Shown here: piece by piece, positions 1 to 11,920 of the stretch
Numbering within the stretch: the stretch's first letter is position 1
Layout: each line of letters opens with the position of its first letter
Assembly: GCA_963971535.1 (NCBI GenBank)
Contig: OZ020589.1
Location: 96,282,324 to 96,346,323, forward strand
Source of the DNA: Notolepis coatsorum
Taxonomy: Eukaryota > Chordata > Actinopteri > Aulopiformes > Paralepididae
Direction: 5' to 3'
Length of the DNA: 64,000 nt
Program-made: the position numbers and the translations under genes
The notes under the pieces: generated by a model
What the model was told of the DNA's origin: nothing
Databases searched by the model: none
The model's input: the letters and a program-made list of their open reading frames with translations, nothing else

Positions 1-352
1 CGTCGTAAAGATTTGGGGCATAGGCCGCTACCAACGCGATTTTCCTGTTACTGTATTCTATTTTAGCTATGGTTACTCGGCCATCCGCATCAGACCATAC
101 GTCCAACAATTCAATATTCAACTTCCGTTTCGAGACTATAGCAACCCCACAGCATCTTGTTCCAAAAGATGAGTAGCTAATGTTATGATATATTTTGTCC
201 GCTAGCATTACATTGTCATCCACTAAAAAGTGCGTTTCGCTTAAAAGAGCCACATCAACCCGTTTGCTTTTCATCAGTGTAAGCACGCTTTTGCGTTTAT
301 GTTGTTTGTTTAGTCCCCCAGTATTCCAAATCATTATATTCAAACTAGCCAT
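1..352 (-). mobile_element. L1/Tx1-type LINE, start of ORF2 (AP endonuclease), cut by window edge
   Basis: Reading leftward from an ATG at 350-352 gives about 117 codons open to the window edge. The protein begins MASLNIMIWNTGGLNKQHKR and continues with VDVALLSETHF and later FGTRCCGVAIVSKRK. This is the N-terminal pattern of the apurinic endonuclease domain of L1-clade ORF2 (N-x-x-G-L, then the catalytic Glu in the SETH block). The endonuclease nicks target DNA for target-primed reverse transcription. No interruption is seen in the visible part. The reverse transcriptase would lie left of position 1. Clade assignment beyond L1-like is uncertain. Confidence 0.75.
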
Positions 353-394
353 AATCTAAACATGTTGTATTCTTGTGTATAATTCATCTGGAGT

Positions 395-1388
395 TAGAGC
401 TGCCGCGATAACCGCATTACCGCGGTATCGCTGTTGCATCACGCCCACCGCAGAGTTGGGCTGAATACCGCATCACCGCTGTTTTTTATAAAAATAATAA
501 AGTAGCGCCCAGACGTTGGGCTTGCGGCTCTGCAGATATACGCTACTTGGTTCCAAGCGACCCTATTGGGTAGAAGTGGTACCAGAAAAGTCATGTGAAA
601 CATTGCAGACCACCGATTGGTCAGAAGAGAGACACGTCACACGTTGGAGTCTCTGAACAAAAAAAGAAAGCCTCCATCTTTACTGCCTCGCTAAGGATGT
701 ATTTCATTCAGGATTTGTTTGCGACAGCACCAACTGCAATAAACAAAAAAGGATGGATTCACTGTGTATTCTGCCTCATTTATTGATTAAACAAAACCGA
801 CATCAACCCAATTTACCACCGAGCGGAGAGTTTAGTGTCACAACAAGATCGCTGATGTGTTAAGTTGGTTGTTGTTATTAGCCTAATACTACCGTCAGCA
901 GATATACACGAGAGGTAACGTTAAACCCGGGTTGCTTGGTAGAATAGACACAATGAGAGGTAACGTTAGCTTTAGCAGAATAGACACAACGAGAGTCTGG
1001 TTAATGTTGTGATTGATTGATTGAAACTGTGTTAAACTCTGGCTTGCTGCAAGCCCTCGGACATGGCTATGCCCACAGAGCTTTCAGTGTACACAAGCGG
1101 CCCCGCCTGCATCCCCACACGGAGACAAACAGAGTAGTACCTGGCTGCAGTGGAAAAGGAACGAAGTACCAGGTACCTAAAGCGGGTCGAGTCGAGTAGG
1201 TACTATGCAGTGGAAAAGCGCCATTAGACTAGAGGCAGGCTATAAGAGTAGACTACAAAAAAAAAAAAAAATGCATTCAAACTTTATTTTTTCTTTTTTT
1301 GTGCGCACTGTGCGGTAATAACCGCGCCGGTAGGAAATATTTCGCAAATTTGTGCGGTAAGGAAAATATCAATACCGCGGCAGCTCTA
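395..1388. mobile_element. Non-autonomous hAT transposon, 994 bp
   Basis: Termini are inverted: TAGAGCTGCCGCGATAACCG on the left, and ACCGCGGCAGCTCTA on the right. The element is flanked by a perfect 8-bp duplication TCTGGAGT (387-394 and 1389-1396). Eight-base duplications are the hAT signature. No transposase-like frame is seen. It sits just upstream of the LINE ORF2 at 1-352, so it probably inserted in that LINE's 5' or inter-ORF region. Confidence 0.88.
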
Positions 1389-2560
1389 TCTGGAGTACCA
1401 ATTCACAATAGATATATATCCAATTATTGAGGTCCTGTTGAGAGCCGAGCTTGAAAACACACATATAAACCCAAACATATAATCCCCCCCTCCCTTACAC
1501 GACCAGTCAGCCCAGAATGAGCCATTTATCCTTAACTTTCCTATGCAAATTGCCATAGGATCTAAAACTCTTAATTCTACCTTAATAGAATGTCACCCGT
1601 GGCTTAGCCACTCTCCCGTTAAAATAATCAAATTAAAATAAAAATAAAAAATATGCCTCAAATATCATAGTATATTCACTTAAACCTTATACTAGGGATG
1701 CTCGATATTGGCTTTTTTACCGATACCGATATTCCGATATTGTCCAACTCTTAATTTCCGATACCGATATCAACCGATATCAACCGATACCGATATATGC
1801 AGGGTTTCCCCGTCCAAAAAACTGAATAATTTCAGGTAACTAATAATTTCACTGGATATATATATCAAGAGAATCAATATCGGATGAGGTGGCTGGGACG
1901 GTGGAAGAGGTGGTAATCTCAGCTGTTTTTTTCTCGATTTCTCTTGCTATATCCCGCACGGAGCTCGTATCCACAGGCGGATCTTCTGTAGTTAGTTTGG
2001 CTGCGAGTTTCTTTTCCGTTTCTTTCCTTGTTGTCATCTTGATTATTTCTGTCGATATAGTTAGTTGAAGATCTTAGTTGATATATACGTCGAGGTTTAA
2101 ACACATTGGTGTTGTAAAAAGTGGTTTTTGAAGCAAAAATAAAAATAACGGGAGAGGAGCTCTGACCAATGCGACCACTACATGCTGATGCTAAACCGGA
2201 TGCTAAATTATTTCTGTAGTTAATTAATCAAAATTAATGCGATAAAGTCCCAGCCCTACGGCATACTAAATAAATAAGAACTAAACCGCGATATAGCTGT
2301 ATAGTGGAATATACTGTATTAATATGCCATATACTGTCTTCTTCTCTATGATATTATGTATTGTTGGTTTGATTTATGCCTATTGCTAGAACTAAATAAA
2401 TGCATGGAGAAACGGCTTAGTGAGGCAGCCTCAGTGCACAAGCACACACACATACTGTATACATGCGAAATTAATCATTCCAGCAAAGTAGGCTTCCATT
2501 ATTCTAATGACTTGTTAGGTATTATAGTAGTAAGTCCCACTGTAGAATATATTAGCATGA
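1389..2560. other. Fragments of hAT-like termini, no gene
   Basis: A hAT-like left end starts at about 1694 (TAGGGATGCTCGATATTGGC, followed by many CCGATA repeats). I could not find its matching right end. A second hAT-like end, ATTAATGCGATAAAGTCCC followed by AGCCCTAC, lies at about 2235-2261. The rest shows nothing I can assign. A 62-residue charged frame on the minus strand (1849-2037) has no family features I recognise. Confidence 0.4.
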
Positions 2561-2642
2561 CATTTAGTAATGTCAATACTGAACGACTGCGCCATTGGTT
2601 CTTGAGAAGCGCACAGTCGTTCAGTATTGACATTACTAAATG
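2561..2642. repeat. Near-perfect hairpin, about 32-bp arms
   Basis: The left arm 2561-2592 (CATTTAGTAATGTCAATACT...) is the reverse complement of the right arm 2609-2642, apart from a 2-nt length difference. The loop is 16 nt. It sits immediately upstream of a LINE fragment and may be a small foldback element or an inverted duplication. Confidence 0.85.
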
Positions 2643-3393
2643 AGATGTCTGGGTTTCATCACCTATGCCAACTCGTCAACCTCACTCAACACATTGAGAA
2701 CAGGTTACCGGTGCTGCTTTCGTGGACTTGTCTGCTGCCTACGACAGTCAACCACAGACGACTCCTATGTAAGATCCTGGAGATAACAAAAGACTCTGAC
2801 CTAACAGAGCTAATGGAAGCCATGCTCCAGAACCGCAGATTCTATGTAGAGTTAGGCGGAAAACGTAGCAGATGGTGCAACCAGAAGAATAGCCTCCCAC
2901 AAGGCAGCGTGCTTGCCCCACTTCAGTACAAGATACAAACGACCAACCCAGAGATGATGCCCCCCGTCGGTTTGCATATGCAGATGACCTGTGCATCACC
3001 GCCCAAGGCACAGACTTCATTAGTATTGAGGTAACTCTCAACGACACCCTCTCAGGATTAACAACCTACTATGAAGTGAACCATCTATGTGCCAACCCAG
3101 CAAAAACACAAGTATGCGCTTTCCACCTGAAAAAAGGAAGCTAAGCGCCAACTGAATGTGTCTTGGTGTGGAACACCTGCACACTACTCTGAGCGTCCTG
3201 TCTACCTCGGAGTCACACTCGACAGATGCCTTACATTCAAAACCCATATCATGAAGACAAAGGTAAAAGTGAGCACCCGTGACAACATCCTGTGCAAACT
3301 CACCAACAGCCCTTGCCCTCAGCTTCTCCACTGCAGAATATGCCAGCCCATCATGGGTAAAATCCATCCGTGCCAAGAAACTGGACCCCGTTC
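2643..3393 (+). mobile_element. Jockey-like LINE, reverse transcriptase fragment
   Basis: Broken frames give LINE reverse transcriptase blocks in order: VNLTQHIENR, then TVNHRRLLCKILEITKDSDL, NRRFYVELGGKRSRWCNQKN, LPQGSVLAP, the degenerate YADD region (FAYADDL in another frame near 2970-2990), and YLGVTLDRCLTFKTHIMKTK. These match the fingers, palm and thumb order of jockey-type non-LTR elements. At least two frame changes separate the blocks, so the copy is dead. The coding trace stops at a TTAA (3394-3397), where a TTAA-type element end begins. Confidence 0.75.
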
Positions 3394-4060
3394 TTAACTC
3401 ATTCAGAGCCGGCCGGATATGACCAAATTAGGTCTAGCATGCCAGCTTTTTGGGACTGATTTCGCGATATTTCATGATCTTTGCGGAGCTATTTCTATAT
3501 TCTATATTATAGCTATGGGGAAATGGTTCGGCTCATTTGACAAACCCTATTTGCTGTACAATATGAAAAAATACTTTCGTTTCTACATGCCTTCGTTCGT
3601 TCACAATTCCAAGCTAAACATTGTAAACATTGACTGAAATCCAGGCGAATTTCCTAGAAAGAGAGTTATGGAGCGTTTTGTGCAGCATGCACAAATCACG
3701 TTCTTTGCTCGCCTGAGACACATTATTCCCAGTTCATAGGTTAAAACACACCACCTAGTGTTGTTTATCATTCATGAAATGCGGTAAAGCTGTTATATAG
3801 GGATATCTTGTATTGATTACGTTATAGGCCTATATATCTATTGCATTCAATCAGGTTCAGTAATATTTACAGGTCCTAGGTGTCATGAGCACAAATATAT
3901 AGTAACACATTGTCAAAAACACCATTGGAGGGGGGGGGGGGGGGGGGGGGCGATAAATTGCATTGCATTATAATGTATTCTGTATATTGTAATCTAAGAC
4001 ACACAAGTTATAAAAACCATTGCATTATAAAGAATTCTGTATATAATAAACAAACTTGAA
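3394..4060 (+). mobile_element. Truncated TTAA-family element (left end)
   Basis: TTAACTCATTCAGAGCCGGC starts exactly where the LINE coding trace ends. The interior (…ATATTATAGCTATGG…) resembles the left part of the TTAA-flanked family seen repeatedly further right. I could not find a convincing right terminus, so the end coordinate is only a guess. A poly-G run of about 20 bases lies near 3930-3950. Confidence 0.45.
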
Positions 4061-4109
4061 ACTTGAAGATGAAGTGAAAAAAAGTATTTTTACTTCACAG
4101 ATGCACAGT

Positions 4110-5280
4110 ATATGCAAATCAGCCGTCAGAAACAATTCAGTTTGTGCATTTAGAACATATTTATACATGTAAAGTGCGTTAGTTTTGACCTGGCAAAATG
4201 GCCATGGTCAACCACCATTCGGTTTGTGCATTATAACATATTTACAGTACATTTACTGTACTGTACAGGGCCACAGAATTAGAGATTATTCATATATCCC
4301 AGCCAGGCGTCCTAGAGCCCCACGACTGTGTCATTGATGTTGTGCATTACAACATATTTACAGTACATTGATACATTTACATGTAAAGTGCGTTAGTTTT
4401 GACCTGGCAAAATTGCCATGATAAACCACCATTCGGTTTGTGCATTACAACATATTTACAGTACATTGATACATTTACATGTAAAGTGCATTCGTTTTGA
4501 CCTGGCAAAATTGCCATGATAAATCACCATTCAGTTTGTGCATTAGAACATATTTACTGTACTGTACAGGGCGACATCATTTTTTTTTTATCCACTTTTT
4601 TCTCCCATTTTCTATATTTTCTCCCATCCCAATTTCGTATCATCCAATTCAACCCTCCCCTGTCACGGACGCTGTTTCTTGCCTCCCACAAGCTGGCTGC
4701 AATGTGGACTAAGTCATACATAGCACAAGTCCCCTCCGGTACTTGAGGTAACAGCAGTCGCATCTTTTCACCTGCGCAGCTCGATCTCTCAGTGGCGAGG
4801 AGTAACGCGTGGGAGGCTCACGCTGCCCCCCGACACTTCCTGATTCTACTGCGCAGGCGCACCAACCGACCTGTAGGAGTCGCTGTCCACAACGCCCGAT
4901 CCCCACCCATCAGTTTCCCACCCCCTAATACGGCCAATGTGTATTAGTACGGACGACCAGCTAAACTGAAAGCAAATGTGGAGCGCTGGGCTCGAACTGA
5001 CGAGCCCAGCGTCTCCAGCATTTCGTGGCGAGTGCCTTGCCCACTACGCCACGTAGCCGCCCCTACAGGGCGACATAATTATAGATATTATTCATATATC
5101 CCAGCCAGGCGTCCTAGAGCCCCACGACTGTGTACTTGATGTTGTGCATTACAACATATTTACAGTACATTGATACATTTACATGTAAAGTGTGTTAGTT
5201 TTGACCTGGCAAAATTGCCATAATAAAGCACCATTCAGTTTGTGCATTAGAACATTATTTACATGTAAAATGCGCTAGTT
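4110..5280. repeat. Array of ~100-bp repeats carrying a piece of piggyBac-like sequence
   Basis: A unit containing TTTGTGCATTA, ACATATTTACAGTACA, ACATGTAAAGTGCGTTAG and TTTTGACCTGGCAAAAT recurs about seven times (near 4130, 4210, 4345, 4435, 4535, 5145, 5235). Two interspersed segments (about 4268-4340 and 5068-5140) resemble the transposase segment at 8579-8665 (shared CACAGAATTA, CCTAGAGCCC and CGACTGTGTC). The array is split by a SINE at 4578-5063. Confidence 0.7.
4578..5063 (-). mobile_element. tRNA-derived SINE, full length, with target duplication
   Basis: On the minus strand the head reads GGGCGGCTACGTGGCGTAGT. It has a Pol III A box (TGGCGTAGTGG) and a B box (AGTTCGAGCCC) about 50 nt apart. 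The tail holds the conserved CAATT...GGGATGGGAGAAAA region and ends in an A-rich run. A perfect 13-bp duplication, TACAGGGCGACAT, flanks it at 4565-4577 and 5064-5076. The same family recurs at 12692, 29275 and 49925. Confidence 0.88.
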
Positions 5281-5655
5281 AGTAAAGTGAGGCGTATGTA
5301 TGCGGTTACTCATCCGGCCATAAATGTACACATTTACACTGCTAGACGATACAACTATATATACACAAGATGATCACCAGCTTCCCACATGACAATGATG
5401 AACGGTATTGACAAGCGAGACCACCATTGCTACTCTGAAAGTGGACCAAGAATAGTGTTCCAAATATCTCCATGTTCCAACACCTTTGTTCTGTACAAAC
5501 AGTACTACCCACTATGCAACCATTCACAGTACTGTTTTATAACCTAGATTGTGAAATACTTACACTATTTACATATTTACAAAACACTATACACTATACT
5601 ACTATACACTCAGCTAGCATAACAACACATAGTACGGGGAAGTACGCATCCATCC

Positions 5656-7810
5656 ACGTATTTCAATCTCTACCATATAAAAGAGATAATACTCTGGGAC
5701 TTCCGGTACGAGAGGAAACGGGTAGCACGCGTGCACTGGAGCTCCTGGTCGAATAAGTAAAAAAACGGATGAATAAAAATCCGAAAAGAAATAAAAAATG
5801 GAGATGCAATCAAGGAACAAGGAGGAAACAAGGAATGAGAAGAAGAGAGAAAATGAGGGGTCTCTGAGAAGGGAGAATTTGAAGATACAAAATCCCCGAC
5901 GCGAGGGAGAGAGGGACCAGGTGGAAGGAGGAGGTGGGCCGGCCGCACTCGACAGGGAAATGCCAGGATGGGCGGTCTGCATGCAGGCCGAGATATTGGC
6001 GTATATGAAAACAAATGCGGACACAATATTGGCGAATATGCAGACAATTACGGACACGATAAGGACCGATGTCGGGAGGCTGGGGGAGGAATTGAAGAAG
6101 GAGCAGGAGGATATCGGGGGAGAAATGGATGCGGGACTCGAAACGGTCAATGAAAAGATGGTGGAACAGGGTGGGAGCGTGGTGGCGTTGGAAGGGAGAA
6201 CGGCAGAGGCGGAGGAATGGAAAACGGAGATACACGAAGTACTGACAATCGCAATTCTGCAACAAGAAGAAATGAAGGAAAAGTTGTCGGACATGGAAGG
6301 GAGATCGCGGAGAAATAATACCCGGTTATGGGGATTGGAGGACGGAGTGGAAAGGGAGTCTATGGCCCTGTATGTGGTGACGCTATTCAAAAAAAAGCTG
6401 AAGGAGACGGGGCTGGACAGGATGGAGATTCAGAGAGCCCACGGAGCGCTTGCAACGAGGCAGCACGCTGGCAGGCCCCCTGAGAGCGGTTATTGTTAAC
6501 TTTGAGATTCGAGGTGAAGGAAATGGTAAGGAGACGTGAAGGAGGAGACGAGGTGAGACACGGGGAGGCGAACGAGAGGAGTACATAAAGAACGGATTAA
6601 CCACCCCAGCTATAGACAATAATGCCCAATGGAACACATACACGAATGCGCACTACAATCACTGCAGATGGAAATAATTAGGAATGTAAATATACAACAC
6701 ATAGAAAGTGAGCAAATGTAAGCGCATAGAGGACAATGCACTGGGGAATGAGAGGAAGGGAGCGGGAATACATGGGGGAGATGGGAGATAGCGACACGGA
6801 CATACCAATAGAGGCCAGTAGAGGGAGCTGACACTCCAGCTAAGGCCTACGGGTAGTATCCCAGAAAATTCACACAAACGCGGGGGTGCTACAGACATTA
6901 TGAATGGGAATAATTGGAGGAGTAAACATGCTACACAGAGAATGGATAACTATAAACACAGAGGTTTACACACATTGGACTATTTATACTATTGTATAAA
7001 TTGTATATACTAAATAAAAATCAAATCAAAACAAATCAAGGAGAGACAATGGAACATGGGACTCGCATCACAAGAGGACTGGAAGGTGGGGTCTCTGAAC
7101 AGGAGGAAAAGCAGACAGAGAACTTTGACCAGGAGCTCTAGCGCAATAGACAACACGAATGCTGGACAATTATAGTGAGATGAAGGGTGCCAAGACATCA
7201 GGCACCCTCGCCACTAGGGAGAGCCCTCTCAATAAGAGAGCCAATACTCTTCACCTACCAGCAAGGGAGAGGGGGTGACTTATGGATCCCCTGTACACCT
7301 TGGGAGCGCTTTATGTAAAGTATATATGTTTTAAATGTGCACATGGACAAATATGAAGGACAAAAATTCAAAATGTTGGACATGAAGAGAGGATTGGAGA
7401 GCCTCCTGCCCCCTGTATCTTCGTTTCTGGGGGGGGGGGGGCTTCTCCAGTGGGAGGGCTGATCCCCCTCAAGTATTGCCCCTCGCCCTCTACTGGTTCG
7501 GGCCCAATCAGATTCAAGATGCCCGTGTCCCCGAGTGCTGGGCCCCGCGTGGGACGGACCTGGGATGCGGGGGAGCCCGGTTTCTAGGGGGGGAGGGTGG
7601 GAGGGGGGGGTTCCTCTTACGGGGGTCTGGGAGGCTGAACGCAGCCGAATTCAAGGGGCCCATATTATTACTGTACTGTTGTGTTATGGATGTCATTGTA
7701 AATGTTGTGTTGTATGTCTATACGTGTTAAATAAAAATTTTAGTTTAGAAAAAAAAAAGAGAGATAATACTCAGCTAGCATAATCTCTTTTCGTATGGTA
7801 GAGATTGAAA
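5656..7810. repeat. Hairpin split by a LINE insertion
   Basis: The sequence 5656-5694 (…TTTCAATCTCTACCATATAA…) is the reverse complement of 7775-7810 (…TATGGTAGAGATTGAAACAC…). The right arm overlaps the 3' end of the piggyBac transposase coding region. Without the LINE (5695-7759) the two arms are separated by only a few bases. The LINE thus landed in the loop of an inverted duplication of the transposase C-terminus. Confidence 0.7.
5695..7759 (+). mobile_element. L1/Tx1-type LINE, internally deleted (ORF1 + 3' end)
   Basis: The element ends in poly(A) at about 7749-7759 and is flanked by a 13-bp duplication AGAGATAATACTC (5682-5694, 7760-7772). An ORF1-like protein of 233 residues is encoded at 5798-6499. 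Its N-terminus is charged, a predicted coiled coil spans roughly residues 70-165, and then comes RRNNTRLWGLEDGVE, the start of the L1 ORF1 RNA-recognition domain. Most of ORF2 is missing. From about 6500 the sequence is only degenerate A/G-rich 3' sequence. The 3' end resembles that of the LINE at 33373-34392 (shared GTCTCTGAAC and ATAAAAATTT), so both belong to one family. Confidence 0.82.
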
Positions 7811-10800
7811 CACGTGTCAAGATGCAGGGGAACTTCACACTGTATGCAGTATGTTGTCGTTTTCCGACTGGAGCCTTTCTTCTTACAGACCCGACATTCT
7901 CTCGCCGGCTGCTTCTTCTTTTCGGTGGATGCGTACTTCCTCGTAGTATGTGTTGCTATCGTGCCCCCCAACCTGCTCTGTGGATCTCCTCTTGGGGCCC
8001 TGGGATCACGCTGCCTGCCACCCCCCACCTCCTCGCCCCCACCCCCACCTCCTCACCACCCGCCGCCGCCTCACCTGCCACCTCACCCCCCAATGTTGAG
8101 TCTCTTACCACACTGCTCACAAACTGTAGGAGTGTCCTGTGCTGTCCTGCTGGGTGTCTGGCTCTGTACAGAACAAAGGCATTGGACATGCAGATTTGAA
8201 TCAAATAGACTACAAACTTCTTGGTCCACTTTGCAGTCTTGCGAATACAGGGGTAGTATGCTATATACTGATCCAACTTGTCAACACCGTTCATACACAT
8301 ATTATAGGCCACCACACATGCCGGTTTCAGCACGGCTTCCCTCTCTCTCTGACCTTTCCGCCACATGTGTGAGGCTACTAAAGTGTCCTGGTGAAAGCTG
8401 CTGATCATCTTGACAATCCTTTTGTCTCTCCAGGCCAGGACCATGTTGTTGTGCAGGGCCATGGTCTGACCCATCTCAAGGTCAGCAATGGTTACATGCT
8501 TTACAAGCGCCGGTTCTCCACGGTTCTCCCTCAAGGTACCGCAGATGTGGGTCCTCAATCGTAGGAGCCTGTCGGAGAGGGCCACAGAATTATATAAATG
8601 ATCCATGTATAATTTCTAGCCCTCGCCCGCCAACCGTCCTAGGAGCCCTACGACTGTGTCCTTGAGGTTCCCCGCGTCCCCACAATATGGCTGCATTGCA
8701 AAGCAGTAACCAGTGCCCGAGTCACAGAGGATATATGACTTGATGCCATATTTGTTCGGCTTCTGGGGGGTTGTAAACCCTGAAGGCTAAGCGTCCACGC
8801 CAGGCCAGCATTCCCTCGTCTATACTGATGTTCCGGTTCGGTTGAAACAGCTCCTGGAAGCGGGACAAGAGGTGGTCTAGGACGAGGCGTACTTTGTACA
8901 GTTTGTCACTGGCATCAATCTCCTGGTTGTCGTTGAAGTGCATGAACCTCCAAATTATCTGAAACCTGTTGCGGGGCATTGTGTTAGAGAAATGGTGCGC
9001 AAAGAAAATGGGATCAGTCGACCAATACATCTGCATCTCTGGCTTCCGATCGATCCCGTCAGGAATAATAGTCCAAAGAACCTCTGTAACTCCTCAACAG
9101 TGACGGGCTTCCAACAACGTAGCCTGCTACTCACCCGGCCGGGATCGATGAGGGCAATGGTTTGATGTGCGATCTGACCAAGGAACTCTTCTGTGAGAAA
9201 CAGACCTAAGAAGTCAACGGGGCGGTCTGATCTGATTGTGGCCGCATCCTGCAGTGGTCCTGGTGTGGCTTCGAAATCGATCTCGGTTGGTACCAAATTG
9301 TCGCGGTGCCAGCTCTCCTGGCTCCCACTAGGAGCTGACCTGCTTCTCCGGCCTCTTCCTCTTCCCCGTCCTGTAAATTATGCAAATATTACAATAACTA
9401 ACTAGTCTACCATGTACACCCTGAGTCAGTGTGAGAGAGTGAGGCCTAACTTACCCCTCTGCCTAGAAGGCGATGCGTCGTCCACCGTCACATCTGACTC
9501 CGAGTCGGAATCTGGCTCTGCAATAACAAAAGGCACGGCCAGCTTTGTCACCTAATGCATTTAGAGTTATATCCTACATACAATGTAGGATGGTTACACA
9601 CCATATCTACAAACAGTAAACACAATTTGGTTGTGTTCTCACCTAAAATGGGCGGAGTGATAGGCCTTGCAGCGGCTCTGGCAGCCACATCCTCATCAGA
9701 CTCCATGCACTCTGTGTCCGAGGCTGCAATAAAACAGTCACAGTCAGCTTTATTGTCACTAATACATATGCAATATATATATATTTACTGTATTTACTAT
9801 ATTCTAATGCACAAACTGAATGAGAGAGAGAGAGAGATAGGTAGAAAGAGAGAGACAAAGGGGAAGAGGGAGAGATGAAGAGGGAGAGAGATGGTGATTA
9901 GATACAGTGATTAGCTCCATGTTCCAGCTTTGACCTGCCACATCAAACAGATAACCTATTTTGTCAAAGAAAATAACTCAACGACAAGATGCAATGCATG
10001 CTATATACAATGAAATGCATAATGCTAAACTGTAGTGTCAAGACAGTCATCTCCCCTATACACGCACACACACGGTAAGACAGGTCAGTGCTAGGTCAGT
10101 CTTTTATCGTGATCAAAGGACCACACACCCCCCCCCCCCCCCCCCCTAACAAGTTACATTGGGCGCAGAGGATCAAAGGATCAGGACCAAATATCAAAAT
10201 ACAAAGAAAACTAATGACATTTTATCTATAGATATATTAGTTAGATAAGTGCATGAATTTAGGCATGCATGCTCATCTGCTCTGAAAACATATCGCCGCA
10301 ACGACTGTGTCCTTGATGTTGTACATATTTACATATCGGCTTTAGTTTACACAATTACTGGAAAGTTGCATTTCCTTGATCACGACGCCTGCGATTGCCA
10401 GGCCAGACACCACCTTCCGATGCATGATAAACTATAATAAATGGAAGAATAACGTTAGTTAGTTGGCGAACTAACGTATTTGACAGTATACAATACTAAT
10501 ATCCAATATACAGTAGCTCAAACGCTCAGCATACATCGCTGTACCGCGGCGCGCACACAGGCTAGCTTGAACGCACATGCACAATCTACAAACATTTACA
10601 ACACACACATGTGCTAATTTATGATTTATGATTGAATTGATGGGTATCTTTACCTGGACTCGGAACCCAGTCCTCCTCCATGTCCATGTCGGACGGACCG
10701 TCAGACTCGTCGGATGTGCCGGGGAAATAATCGGCCTGAACAGCGGGCTTCCTCGGGTTTCGGCGGGCGTGTTGGAAGTCGTAGCAGCAACGAAGCGAAG

Positions 10801-10849
10801 CCTTGTACCTATCGTCCTCTCCCGACTTTGACTTGCATTTCCTCTTCAT
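7771..10849 (-). pseudogene. piggyBac transposase, multi-exon, decayed
   Basis: Cut-and-paste transposase of the piggyBac superfamily, read leftward. Exon 1 (10653-10849) starts MKRKCKSKSGEDDRY and ends in an acidic tract. Two small acidic exons follow (9643-9723 and 9455-9517), each with AG/GT borders. The main exon runs from about 9370 to the stop at 7771. Catalytic Asp blocks are visible: SIDEGMLAWRGRLAF (first Asp), YMDHLYNS (second Asp) and GVDKLDQYIAYYP (third and fourth). A Cys-rich C-terminal domain follows (CRVCKKKGS...YCIQC...HLDTC...YH). There is an in-frame stop just before YMDH (near 8615) and a frame change near 9030, so the gene is broken. Exon borders are inferred by eye. TTAA-flanked outer termini were not located. 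Confidence 0.82.
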
Positions 10850-11769
10850 GATCGAATTGATCAAATGAAGAAGACCTACTCTCAACTATAAAAAACTATA
10901 AATAACTACTGCTGACTAGTACTACTAATTAGCACGACTAAGTACTTCTAAAGTACTGCGACTACTACTATGGTAAATTGACTTGGAATGATTAATTTCA
11001 ATGAGCAATGTGTCTGTGTAAAGCAAGGAGTATTCAATAACATCGTGTAAGACCTTTTGTAGAAGAGTGTGGTTTCAGCTGCTGATGAGGACTTTTGGGA
11101 GACAGTTGGTGATAGATGAGAAAACCAGATAAGACTTTAGATCGCTTTACAGGACGTCGTAAAACCCCCCACCAGGACAACTGTTTCACTCTTAGCATGG
11201 GAATGTCGTCTTGACTGTATACTCAGGGTAACAAAGACAATGGAGATGGTAATGTGTCAGCGCCAATACAAAGAGACTAAATGTCACACCTCAGCGTGAC
11301 CAGATTACAGCAGAGACAGCTGCCTGAAGAGCAGAGACCAGATACTGGCTCTGAAATTATAAGACAGGAGTAAGGATCATTAATAAACAGGACATGCTTC
11401 AAATTGGAATGAAAAAGCATGATATTTGATTGGCTTTGATTGGATAAAAAACTCTATAAAGAAACCAAGAAACATCTATATAGATAATTAGAATCAAGAA
11501 TCATAACATTATTTGTCACAACAATCTGACTTATTAGATAAAAAGGGATATTTGAATGTCATTAGAATTTCAACTGTGTATGAAGATAATAGAACATGTT
11601 CTTCTACTTCTCTGTTAAAATGTTTATATATATATAAGTATGGAAATCTCAGTATCCATAAGTTCAGTCTGGTAAATACAGGTTTTGCGTTATCTTATAT
11701 AGAATGTCTGGTGAACTATAGGTAACGAATACAGTTTTAATTCTGGCTATATATAATTCATTACACTAA
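10850..11769. other. No gene recognised
   Basis: AT-rich sequence. The first ~100 bases probably belong to the 5' flank of the piggyBac element. I see no convincing coding frame, RNA gene or paired termini. Confidence 0.4.
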
Positions 11770-11920
11770 ATATTTTTTATTGATTTTTGCTACCGGGCAG
11801 TCCGGTAGAGAGAGAGAGGAGGAATGGGAGATAGACCGGGGAAGACATTGGGCAGTCGAACCCGGGTCGGCCATGTTGCACCATAGTGCTGTATGCGGTG
11901 CGCCACTCAGGCGCCCTGTG
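11770..11920 (-). mobile_element. tRNA-derived SINE, second family
   Basis: The minus strand reads GGCGCCTGAGTGGCGCACCG, then a B box (GGGTTCGACTGCC). A short body follows, ending CTGCCCGGTAGC and an A/T-rich tail. The spacing fits a Pol III promoter. This family differs from the other SINEs here. I could not define a target duplication. Confidence 0.6.

Noticed and set aside
5614-6390. 258-codon Ser/Phe-rich frame on the minus strand
   Set aside because: It is the shadow of the LINE ORF1 region on the plus strand; no features of its own.
7805-8404. 199-codon frame on the plus strand
   Set aside because: Antisense to the piggyBac transposase; proline runs come from CCACC-rich sequence.
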